In this document: one piece after another, positions 1 through 6,093 of the stretch
Layout: each line of letters starts with the position of its first letter
Position numbering within the stretch: position 1 is the first letter of the stretch
Assembly: GCA_014802435.1 (NCBI GenBank)
Contig: JAAVCG010000033.1
Span: 1-47,641 of the forward strand
Reading direction: 5' to 3'
DNA: 47,641 nucleotides
From: Bacteroides sp.
GTDB taxonomy: Bacteria; Bacteroidota; Bacteroidia; Bacteroidales; Muribaculaceae
The notes under the pieces: model-generated
The model's input: the letters and a program-made list of their open reading frames with translations, nothing else
Database searches by the model: none
What the model was told of the DNA's origin: nothing
Made by a program: the position numbers and the translations under genes

Positions 1-33
1 CCCCGCCACGGTGGCGCGACAGCGCCACAATCC

Positions 34-164
34 CTATGGAAAGGCGGATTCCGATCCGCCGCCAAGTCCGAGGGCTTACATCACCAACAAGAAACGAAAC
101 TACATCCAGCAGGACACTACGCCCTCACACAGTCGCCGGCGGATCGGAATCCGCCTCTCCATAG
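34..164. repeat. Inverted-repeat-bounded intergenic element, copy 1
   Basis: The left arm (34-63) begins CTATGGAAAGGCGGATTCCG. The right arm (138-164) is its near-perfect reverse complement, ending CTCCATAG. The arms enclose about 75 bp without a gene. The same arms recur at 13601-13724 and 25037-25289, so this is an interspersed family. A separate hairpin, GTGGCGC-gaca-GCGCCAC (11-28), lies just outside the left arm, and similar GTGGCG/CGCCAC modules occur inside copy 3. Within each arm, GGCGGATTCCGATCCGCC is itself almost palindromic. No transposase is nearby. I see nothing recognisable between 165 and 381. Confidence 0.75.
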
Positions 165-381
165 CCACCACCCCCGCAAACACCCCCCGCAGAGGCGACA
201 TTTTAGCAAACCCGCAAATAAACTCCCGATTAACGCCGAAAAATCCGCCCCTAACCCCCGCTTTCTGAAAAAACCGACCGCCATCCCCCAAAACCAACTT
301 GCACATCCCGCCCCCATTCGCTAACTTCGCATCACCATAAACCCCGTTAAACACTTAAAAAACGTTAAAAAATATGCCGAC

Positions 382-536
382 AAGAGCGTCTAATCAAAAA
401 TAAAGTTTAACTTTGCAATGTCCGAGGGAGGAGAAATTCCCGCGGACTAAGAAAAGTGTCAAAACTTTCTTTCTCAGTCATAACGAATCGCCAAATTCAA
501 ACCCAACGCTGAGGCAAAGTGAGATTAGACGCTCTT
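382..536. repeat. 14-bp perfect inverted repeat around a promoter and hairpins
   Basis: AAGAGCGTCTAATC (382-395) is repeated exactly inverted as GATTAGACGCTCTT (523-536). Between the arms lie a promoter-like TAACTTTG (408-415), a hairpin at 420-447 (GTCCG/CGGAC outer pairs and GGG/CCC inner pairs) and a weaker AT hairpin around 450-472. The segment contains no plausible coding sequence. It could be the ends of a small mobile element, an operator, or part of the gene for a structured RNA. No reverse transcriptase gene is near, which argues against a retron. Confidence 0.6.
408..415 (+). promoter_or_regulatory. Bacteroidetes-type -7 box (TAACTTTG) upstream of the GTPase cassette
   Basis: The box matches TAnnTTTG, and it is the only such box I found between the window start and the first cassette gene at 756. 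If used, transcription would start near 420, giving a leader of about 335 nt that contains the inverted repeats at 476-646. A clear -33 TTTG is not visible at the usual distance. Confidence 0.5.
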
Positions 537-646
537 TCTGTTTTTGTTGATTCTGTTCAAAAGACATAAGACAAAAACGGAGGGGCAGTTTATCCACCCC
601 CGGCAATATCATTCAGCGTTGAGGCTTTGGCGAGCCTGTTATGACT
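476..646 (+). repeat. Interrupted inverted repeat, possible long RNA stem in the leader of the cassette
   Basis: Three blocks, AGTCATAAC (476-484), TCGCCAAA (488-495) and CAACGCTG (504-511), are matched in mirrored order by CAGCGTTG (614-621), TTTGGCGA (626-633) and GTTATGACT (638-646). All 25 block positions pair. A transcript could fold into an interrupted stem with a loop of about 100 nt, and that loop carries its own GGGG/CCCC hairpin (582-600). A further GCCTG/CAGGC hairpin lies at 699-720. The region up to 755 has no gene I can support. It may be a structured 5' leader, an ncRNA, or a decayed inverted duplication. Confidence 0.5.
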
Positions 647-755
647 ATGATAGGAGGCGAGATAAATTCCCCTCTTTTCTTATACCCATACCCCAACCGC
701 CTGCCCGGGGAATTACAGGCCCAAACCCAATCAAAAACACATAAAAAAAACCACT

Positions 756-977
756 ATGCCCCTATTCAGAATCACAACCAAATGCGCCAAAAACTCAAAC
801 GGCATACGCATTGAACCCGGAATGTCTGTCGACGTCGTCACAAACTCATTCTCCAACCCCGTAAACACCAACGGCGGACAACCCGTCATCGACGCCTTCA
901 TGCGCATCTACGGCATCGACATCAAACGCGCCGGCGCCCTCAGCACAGTCTACCTCGACGTACAACGCATCAACTAA
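756..977 (+). CDS. Small conserved Bacteroidetes protein (DUF6140-like)
   Basis: This 73-aa protein of unknown function has no signal peptide or membrane segment. The phrases IEPGMSVDVV, NTNGGQPVIDAFMRIYGID and AGALSTVYLDV resemble a small Bacteroidales family that I recall as DUF6140; this is memory, not a search. It is the first gene of the cassette, 14 bp before the DUF697-like gene, and is probably cotranscribed with it. The long leader upstream is rich in inverted repeats. Third codon positions are strongly C-biased, unlike the AT-richer genes that follow, so it may have a separate history. Confidence 0.8.
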   Translation: MPLFRITTKCAKNSNGIRIEPGMSVDVVTNSFSNPVNTNGGQPVIDAFMRIYGIDIKRAGALSTVYLDVQRIN

Positions 978-991
978 TCCCCCCAACGTAT

Positions 992-1468
992 ATGGATTTC
1001 GAAGAACTCAATTCCGACCGTAAAGCAATCAATACCGCCAGCAAAATTGACGGATACATCAACCGCGGATTCTCTGAGCAGGCCCAATCCCTGGTCAATA
1101 GTCATGCAATAGTCGGCGCTATTGCATTGGCTCTGCCTCTCTTTGGCCTTGACAATATCCTCTATCTTATCGCCCTCTGGCATATGTATGTTGGTCTATG
1201 TGACCTCGCCCGCAAGAGTTTCGGCTCAAATATGACCAAGAGTTTCATCGGAGCTGTAATTGTTAATGTTCTCGTCGCTTCCGTGCTTGAACTCGCCTTC
1301 AACGTTATTCCTTTTGTCGGAGGCATCATAGGCGGCGCTATCGTCGGCTACTTATCAATCAAGATTTCCGGTGCATCATACCTCAAGGCCCTCGAAATTG
1401 CTCATGGCGGCGACGTAGCAGAACGCTACTCATTCAGCAACAACCAGCAAAGACAAATCCGCGAATAA
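992..1468 (+). CDS. DUF697-like membrane protein
   Basis: This 158-aa protein has an N-terminal soluble helix (residues 1-35), a hydrophobic stretch at about 38-68 (ALALPLFGLDNILYLIALW), and a second hydrophobic region at about 82-125 containing VIPFVGGIIGGAIVGYLS. The pattern (P..G.D, then IPF.GG, then a short tail ending YLKALE) resembles DUF697/YcjF domains, which in many bacteria are fused to or encoded beside Era/YeeP-like GTPases. That link is family knowledge; the assignment here is by eye. Two GTPase genes follow within 1.3 kb, one of which ends where a DUF697 domain would normally begin. A role as membrane partner of those GTPases is an inference. Confidence 0.75.
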   Translation: MDFEELNSDRKAINTASKIDGYINRGFSEQAQSLVNSHAIVGAIALALPLFGLDNILYLIALWHMYVGLCDLARKSFGSNMTKSFIGAVIVNVLVASVLELAFNVIPFVGGIIGGAIVGYLSIKISGASYLKALEIAHGGDVAERYSFSNNQQRQIRE

Positions 1469-1507
1469 AACAGCATATACGAACTCAACTTTTTACTCAT
1501 AAATCAA

Positions 1508-2083
1508 ATGAAAATGGGAACAGGAACAACCATACTTGTATGCACTGCCGCCCTCGTAGGCATTTGTGCCTATAGCTATCACCGTTATCAACGAAAGCTT
1601 CAAGAAGCCACTCCCGGCAAATCTGAAAAGAGACCTCAGCAGATTCAGACACCAACCGCACAGCCAAAACAACAGACATTTAATCAGGCAGCGGCCAAAT
1701 CAGCCTTCTTTAACAACTTGCCAATATTTATACCACTTCTTCACACTTTAACTGATGGCACCTACGAACAAAAAGAAGTCAAAGGTCAATGGGATGACGA
1801 AGTAATTGACATCAATAATGCAGATCTTATAAATCTTTGGCATATCGCTCGTAAAAACGCCAACACGGTCAAGCACATTTTAGCACAGTGGGGCCTTACT
1901 CCGGACCTCTGTACAGAATTTCAGTGCATGCCATTCCATCTCTCAATGTATCAGACATCAAATGGTGCTCCGCTCGTTGTTGGCACGACCTATACCGTAG
2001 AGTCACCTTGTTGGGTTCTTTCCAACCACAATTCTAACGGACAAAGCGAAAAAACTATAATCCTGAAAGGAGTTGTAAAATGA
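1508..2083 (+). CDS. Membrane-anchored protein of unknown function
   Basis: This 191-aa protein has an N-terminal hydrophobic helix (about residues 6-22, TTILVCTAALVGICAY) followed by a basic, Gln/Pro-rich linker (23-58), as in a signal anchor with a cytoplasmic body. The C-terminal domain (about 65-191) has WDDEVIDI, LAQWGLTP and a late SPCW motif before a final LKGVV strand. The last 65 residues faintly recall the beta-wing of GrpE-like exchange factors, but I would not assign that. Its stop overlaps the next start by 4 bp (ATGA), and an AAGGAG Shine-Dalgarno sits inside its 3' end at 2067-2072, so translational coupling to the first GTPase is likely. Confidence 0.75.
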   Translation: MKMGTGTTILVCTAALVGICAYSYHRYQRKLQEATPGKSEKRPQQIQTPTAQPKQQTFNQAAAKSAFFNNLPIFIPLLHTLTDGTYEQKEVKGQWDDEVIDINNADLINLWHIARKNANTVKHILAQWGLTPDLCTEFQCMPFHLSMYQTSNGAPLVVGTTYTVESPCWVLSNHNSNGQSEKTIILKGVVK

Positions 2084-2682
2084 AACCGCTCAAATCTTAC
2101 AACGTATGCTTCATAGGGCGAACTGGTAATGGAAAGTCAAGCCTTATTAACAAATTATTCGGGACGACCTTTGCAACACATTCGCTTGTTTCTTGTACTA
2201 AGGAACTTTACAGCGTGACATGTATGCTTCCGCCTAACGAGCATTATGAAGCGATTACTGCTTATGATACTCCTGGAATTGGCGAGTACTCAAATGACTC
2301 AAGATATTGGCGATTCTATGAGGACGCTGTCGGCAAAGCGGATTGCATCGTTTTAGTTTCTACTTTTGACCGCACCGATGCTCCCGTGCAACGATTTTTG
2401 CGCGCCTTAAAGGAGTCATTAGACCCAAGCAAGGAGGTAAAGTTCGTTGTCGCGCTCAATCACATTGACTCTACAATTATTTCTGACGCGCAGGGACTCT
2501 ATGAGCCCTGGAACGTCGAAACAAACGGCCCGTCGGAGGAATGTTTGAAAAACATTGAAGAGCGCACTGCCATTATACACGAGAAACTTGACAACAAACT
2601 GCTTCCGTTTGAAGTAATCCCGGTCTGCGCCGCCCGTGATTATAACATCGAAAAACTAAAAGAACAAATTCTAAATATATAA
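2080..2682 (+). CDS. P-loop GTPase (TRAFAC, Era/YeeP-like), first of two
   Basis: This 200-aa, single-domain GTPase has G1 at residues 13-20 (GRTGNGKS), G2 near T40 (SCTKE), G3 DTPG at 63-66 and G4 NHID at 127-130, where His replaces the usual Lys of NKxD. G5 is probably CAA near 188. The motifs predict GTP binding and hydrolysis. There is no membrane segment and no C-terminal RNA-binding domain, so it is not Era, Der or YihA/EngB. It overlaps the upstream membrane-anchored gene by 4 bp and the next GTPase gene begins 4 bp after it, so the genes are almost certainly cotranscribed. Its substrate and partners are unknown. Confidence 0.88.
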   Translation: MKPLKSYNVCFIGRTGNGKSSLINKLFGTTFATHSLVSCTKELYSVTCMLPPNEHYEAITAYDTPGIGEYSNDSRYWRFYEDAVGKADCIVLVSTFDRTDAPVQRFLRALKESLDPSKEVKFVVALNHIDSTIISDAQGLYEPWNVETNGPSEECLKNIEERTAIIHEKLDNKLLPFEVIPVCAARDYNIEKLKEQILNI

Positions 2683-2686
2683 CTAC

Positions 2687-3505
2687 ATGGAAGACAAAAA
2701 AGGAAAATTCCTTATCAACGAAATCTTTGATAAGATTTTTGAGAAAGCGAATCTTTCTCAAAAAGAGCAAGATGAAGTTAATAATGCGATCAACAAAGAG
2801 TTGATTGAAAAACCATTCAAAGTTGCTGTTATCGGTCAATCTGGTGTAGGAAAATCAACTACGTTGAATGCCGTTTTCGGCCTCAAAAACTACACTTCAA
2901 ATCTTGCCGAAGGCACCACAGATATCATAGAAGAAGTTTTTCCCCTTCGCGACGGATTCAAACTTTCAATCTACGATATGCCAGGGCTGAACAATGATGA
3001 AGAGAAGGATATTCAGTATGCTAAACTTTACGAAAGGATCTTACCCGGCTGTGACGTGATTGTTTATATCATCAACGCACACTCACGAGACTTTGGTGAA
3101 GATTGCCGTATTCTCAAAGATATCGTTTTACCCATATGCAATACTAACGAAATCAAGGAGAATCTCATCATTGCTGTTAACAAAATTGACACCATTGGAG
3201 AGAACATAGACCCTAACGACCCGGAATTACAGTGGGACATTATTAATAATCTCCCGCCTACCAAGCTCAAGGAGGCAATCAAAACCAAACTGAGCGACAT
3301 CACGGATAAGCTTATTGATGAAGGACTCCTCGGAACAAGCAATGGACTGCAACCTCATCAAGTCGTATTCTTCTCTGCTATCAAAAACTATAATCTTCAA
3401 GACTTTATCCGTGCCATTTCAAAAGCGGGTAATCGTGGCTGGATATGGCCCGCAACCGTTGGGTTTGAACAAGCCGGACGTTGGAGCGATGTAAAACTAA
3501 ACTAA
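2687..3505 (+). CDS. P-loop GTPase with N-terminal helical extension, second of two
   Basis: This 272-aa protein has a charged, helical N-terminal extension (1-42). The GTPase domain follows: G1 GQSGVGKST at 50-58, G2 GTT at 76-78, G3 DMPG at 97-100, canonical G4 NKID at 165-168, and G5 SAIK near 230. It resembles YfjP/YeeP-type GTPases, which often carry a C-terminal DUF697 membrane domain. That domain is absent here, while a separate DUF697-like protein is encoded two genes upstream of the GTPase pair. It differs clearly from the first GTPase, so the pair is not a recent tandem duplication. Cooperation as a heteromeric GTPase at the membrane is an inference. Confidence 0.88.
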   Translation: MEDKKGKFLINEIFDKIFEKANLSQKEQDEVNNAINKELIEKPFKVAVIGQSGVGKSTTLNAVFGLKNYTSNLAEGTTDIIEEVFPLRDGFKLSIYDMPGLNNDEEKDIQYAKLYERILPGCDVIVYIINAHSRDFGEDCRILKDIVLPICNTNEIKENLIIAVNKIDTIGENIDPNDPELQWDIINNLPPTKLKEAIKTKLSDITDKLIDEGLLGTSNGLQPHQVVFFSAIKNYNLQDFIRAISKAGNRGWIWPATVGFEQAGRWSDVKLN

Positions 3506-3523
3506 TTCACAATCCTAACCAAC

Positions 3524-3889
3524 ATGACAGCAGAAGAACAACAGGAATATAACCGTCTGCCTGATAAGGCCAAGAAGGTATATAATTTTACCAAGGAAAT
3601 GCATCCTTCTTGGTGCCACAAACAGATAATAGCTAAGGTCGGATTTGATGCTCAAATAGGAACCATAGTTGGTAAAAGCGGGGGCTCTGATATTAATCCC
3701 AAAGATCCCTCAACCCTACTCAATATTCTTGAAGGAGGAAAGCGTTTCCTGCAACGATATGGAATTAATATCGGCAAAATAATGGACGCCATTAATACCG
3801 CTATTTCCGGTTTAAGAAGAGCCATAAGCGCCGGACTTGATTTTATTGGTAAATCTATTGCTCAAACGTTATCCTGGATATTTGATTAA
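3524..3889 (+). CDS. Small helical protein, paralogue of the next gene
   Basis: This 121-aa protein has no signal peptide. The N-terminal half has HPSW (residues 27-30), then Q-I, then a DINPKDPSTLLNIL stretch. The same spacing (HPNW, DIDRNDPEILTQII) occurs in the following gene, so the two are paralogues that have diverged strongly. The C-terminal third (about 80-121) is a run of amphipathic and hydrophobic helix ending LSWIFD, which could associate with membranes or pack as a coiled bundle. The gene lies 18 bp after the second GTPase and 24 bp before its paralogue. I do not recognise the family function. Confidence 0.8.
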   Translation: MTAEEQQEYNRLPDKAKKVYNFTKEMHPSWCHKQIIAKVGFDAQIGTIVGKSGGSDINPKDPSTLLNILEGGKRFLQRYGINIGKIMDAINTAISGLRRAISAGLDFIGKSIAQTLSWIFD

Positions 3890-3913
3890 ATTATAACCAA
3901 TCATAAAAAAGCA

Positions 3914-4231
3914 ATGAACAACGAAACTTACAACAGAATCAAAGCAGAACACCCCAACTGGAGTGAAGAACAAATCTGGACCGCTGTCAGCCTTGATATG
4001 GAAGCTGATAATGTTATCACCCAAAAAGGCGCCGACATCGATAGAAACGACCCCGAAATCCTAACCCAAATTATCAAACGCGCCAAAGAGTGGCTGTCAG
4101 AAGTTCTCCCCAAAATCTTTGAAAAGGTCAAAGTCCTCTTCTCTCAATTACTTGACCAACTCAAAACATGGGTAAATGCCAACTGGCACAAGATTATCGA
4201 AGTGATAGGCAAATTTGCCTACAAATCATAA
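3914..4231 (+). CDS. Small helical protein, paralogue of the previous gene
   Basis: This 105-aa protein shares with its upstream neighbour the N-terminal block HPNW, EEQIW, then DIDRNDPEI. The C-terminal half (about 58-105) is a long amphipathic helix region with periodic hydrophobic residues (LPKIFEKVKVLFSQLLDQL), followed by tryptophan-containing segments. That tail pattern is compatible with membrane contact or oligomerisation, but there is no classical transmembrane helix. It is the last gene of the cassette, and a strong hairpin at 4252-4297 follows 20 bp later. I have a loose memory of similar proteins in other Bacteroidales, but no known activity. Confidence 0.8.
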   Translation: MNNETYNRIKAEHPNWSEEQIWTAVSLDMEADNVITQKGADIDRNDPEILTQIIKRAKEWLSEVLPKIFEKVKVLFSQLLDQLKTWVNANWHKIIEVIGKFAYKS

Positions 4232-4251
4232 GGAATAATCTCACCGTCCGA

Positions 4252-4297
4252 AATACTTGATGGCTCTTACCCAGAATGAATAAGAGCCATCAGTATT
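4252..4297 (+). terminator. Long hairpin closing the GTPase cassette
   Basis: TGATGGCTCTTA (4258-4269) pairs perfectly with TAAGAGCCATCA (4281-4292) across an 11-nt loop. A further 5 bp (4252-4256 with 4293-4297) continue past a one-base bulge. It is followed by TATACC and not by a long T-run, so it is a strong stem but not a textbook intrinsic terminator. It sits 20 bp after the last cassette gene. Confidence 0.7.
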
Positions 4298-4338
4298 TAT
4301 ACCACCTTAGCTCTATACCTCAACCTTTAACTATAAGT

Positions 4339-4533
4339 ATGATTCGCGGCAAAGCGCTTTTTTACTGCAGCAATTGCAAGCATCGGTTTATCGGTCTGGA
4401 CATTGAGTATGCTGCGTCGGCTTTTAGCGCACCGCTCAAATGTCCCAAGTGAGACAGTCGCCTCCTGCCCGCCCGAATCGCCAATATACAATATCGCCCC
4501 ATCTGGGACGCCACAGACCGCTGTAAAGACTAA
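4339..4533 (+). pseudogene. Zinc-ribbon protein gene interrupted by TGA at a cysteine position
   Basis: From ATG 4339 the frame encodes MIRGKALFYCSNCKHRF, then GLDIEY, then CPK, and meets TGA at 4450-4452. The expected pattern is CxxC (residues 10 and 13) followed later by CPxC, so the TGA falls exactly where the fourth cysteine codon (TGT/TGC) should be. The same frame then continues open for 26 codons to TAA 4531, including YRPIWD. From memory, that resembles the C-terminus of small Bacteroidetes zinc-ribbon proteins of about 65 aa. The simplest reading is a nonsense mutation from TGC or TGT to TGA. A sequencing error or recoding cannot be excluded. Nothing else convincing lies between 4534 and 4711. 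Confidence 0.65.
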
Positions 4534-4711
4534 CCCACCCAATCCCTTCCTTAAAAAAACGGATATGTTTATAACCTACAATGACAAAGGCGAGAGAATC
4601 ATTTACGATGGCGAAGCGCGAGGGCCACAAACTTTATAACATTAGTCTCCTCTCCTGCGAAATGGAAACTTAAACTCGCTGAAAAATACTTAAACTCAAG
4701 AATAGTTGATC

Positions 4712-5509
4712 ATGACATTAAACGAATTTATTGACGAATACTCATGGGAGCAAGCCCGGGAATGGCATGCGGAAATGCTTGCACAAAATAGCCGCCGACC
4801 TAAGCAATGGACATTCCAAGAAAAGGACGGCACGAAACATACCATTTTTTTCGACGGATGTCCGTTCAGACTGAAAAGCCCCAAAATGGCTGACTGGCTT
4901 CGCGCAATGATTCTCTCTGCCGAGGCCATGGAAGACGAATCCTCGCATGGATTCACGGCCGAAGAACAAGTAATAATCTGTTATGTGGCAGTTGTCACTC
5001 AACTGGAGGGCAATTTATGGGTGTTTGAACCGCAAGGCCTCCCTCAGATGCTTTGTCAGGCAGTTGTAAAGGCAAAGGCTTATGAAGACGGAATCGAATT
5101 GTCTGCCTCACTTAAAAATATTTATGATAATAAATTAGATTCCGAAGAGTTACCTGACAATATTTTCTGGCGATGTGTGCAAGCATCATTGCTCCTAAGC
5201 ATCTATCTGATTGAGCTATCGCTTATCACAGGCAATATATCCTCCAATACGTTCGAGGCATTAAATCAACTTAGTGTCCAGTTGGAAGGCATTATCAATG
5301 ACGCGAAAGAGGATCATGATACCCCGGATTTCTCGGTCGAAGCGGAATATTTCGAACGCCTGACAAAACTGATTCCCAAGATTGAACAAAGCGGCAATGA
5401 GCAACTGATAAGCATGGCATACGAATTTGCGCGCGACTATTATCAAGCCACACGCCGATTTACCCTCGCCGAGAAGTTCAATGCAAAACTCAACAATCCT
5501 GATAATTAA
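4712..5509 (+). CDS. Uncharacterised 265-aa protein
   Basis: The reading frame is open from a TTG at 4706, but I prefer ATG 4712 (MTLNEFIDEYSWEQ). The product looks soluble and largely helical, with many acidic residues and no signal peptide. A hydrophobic stretch, ASLLLSIYLIELSLIT at about 155-170, is more likely a buried helix than a membrane segment. The N-terminal part contains WTFQEKDGTKHTIFFDG and the end is rich in Y, F and A helices (YEFARDYYQATRRF), slightly TPR-like. I do not recognise a family. It lies after the decayed zinc-ribbon gene and 15 bp before a small secreted protein gene, with which it may be cotranscribed. Confidence 0.75.
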   Translation: MTLNEFIDEYSWEQAREWHAEMLAQNSRRPKQWTFQEKDGTKHTIFFDGCPFRLKSPKMADWLRAMILSAEAMEDESSHGFTAEEQVIICYVAVVTQLEGNLWVFEPQGLPQMLCQAVVKAKAYEDGIELSASLKNIYDNKLDSEELPDNIFWRCVQASLLLSIYLIELSLITGNISSNTFEALNQLSVQLEGIINDAKEDHDTPDFSVEAEYFERLTKLIPKIEQSGNEQLISMAYEFARDYYQATRRFTLAEKFNAKLNNPDN

Positions 5510-5524
5510 AAGAATGTATAATAT

Positions 5525-5956
5525 ATGTTGAAGAAAATTTGTTGTTTGGCGGTGATGGCGGCCTCGGTTGCCGTTACCGCCGGAGCGCAGACCGCCAACG
5601 GGGCTGAGCGCCGCAAGCAGGCCCTTCAGGGCACTTATCTGGTCGCCCCCGGTGGATTTGTAATTTCTCCCGACGACGTTTATCGATATGGAAAATACGT
5701 CATCTCCGGCAATACTGTCTCAGAATACAATTGGGACGCAGACAGCAAGACCTGGAAGCTTAACTTCAAAGCCCCCTTCAAGCTCATCTATCGCCGCAAC
5801 GCCGACTATATGACCGGCTACAACATCGTCTACAAGAACGCCCAAGGCCACGAAATGCAACTGTGTACCGGCGACGTCAACGACGACGGCATCATGGACC
5901 TCTGGTGCAGCGACAGCCTCTACTACACCAAACAATCCCCCAACAAAAAAAATTGA
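5525..5956 (+). CDS. Small secreted protein with an EF-hand-like DxNxDG loop
   Basis: This 143-aa protein has a clear signal peptide (MLKKICCLAVMAASVAVTAGAQ, cleavage after about residue 21). The mature part is rich in aromatic residues and beta-type segments, and near the C-terminus has GDVNDDGIMDLW. That is the DxNxDGxxD calcium-loop pattern seen in dockerin/EF-hand-like repeats, here as a single copy. No lipobox is present, so the protein is probably periplasmic or secreted. I know no function for it. It is the last gene on the plus strand before the convergent M16 peptidase operon. Confidence 0.75.
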   Translation: MLKKICCLAVMAASVAVTAGAQTANGAERRKQALQGTYLVAPGGFVISPDDVYRYGKYVISGNTVSEYNWDADSKTWKLNFKAPFKLIYRRNADYMTGYNIVYKNAQGHEMQLCTGDVNDDGIMDLWCSDSLYYTKQSPNKKN

Positions 5957-6016
5957 TTGTCGTCACGACAACCAATCTTAGTTAACCTTAAATCTAATAC
6001 CATGAAAAACACAGTG

Positions 6017-6024
6017 CAAAGTTA
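6017..6024 (-). promoter_or_regulatory. Orphan -7 box on the minus strand
   Basis: CAAAGTTA on the plus strand reads TAACTTTG on the minus strand. It would direct transcription leftward over the secreted-protein gene, where no minus-strand gene exists. It may be vestigial or drive an antisense RNA. Directly beside it, at 6002, a typical Bacteroidetes gene start (ATACC then ATG AAA AAC) opens a frame of only 24 codons, as if a gene had been lost by deletion. Confidence 0.35.
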
Positions 6025-6059
6025 CGGACTTTTTTTGATTTTGCAAATATTTTTGCGCA

Positions 6060-6085
6060 AAAATTATGTTGCATAACATAATTTT
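6060..6085 (-). terminator. Hairpin terminator at the end of the purE-ispG-M16 unit
   Basis: AAAATTATGTT (6060-6070) pairs perfectly with AACATAATTTT (6075-6085) across GCAT. Read on the minus strand the stem runs into TTTTTGCGC, giving a short U-tract. It sits 8 bp past the stop of the M16 peptidase gene. Confidence 0.65.
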
Positions 6086-6093
6086 AACATTTA

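Noticed and set aside
1-354. Small frames in the first 350 bases on both strands
   Set aside because: They read through repeat copy 1, are Pro/Arg or Gly-rich, and have no recognisable start context.
382-720. Retron msr-msd or diversity-generating element, suggested by the inverted repeats
   Set aside because: No reverse transcriptase gene is encoded anywhere in the window, and no template/variable repeat pair was seen.
4403-4639. Open frame on the plus strand ending IIYDGEARGPQTL
   Set aside because: It overlaps the decayed zinc-ribbon gene in another frame, its first part is the shifted reading of that gene, and the product resembles nothing.
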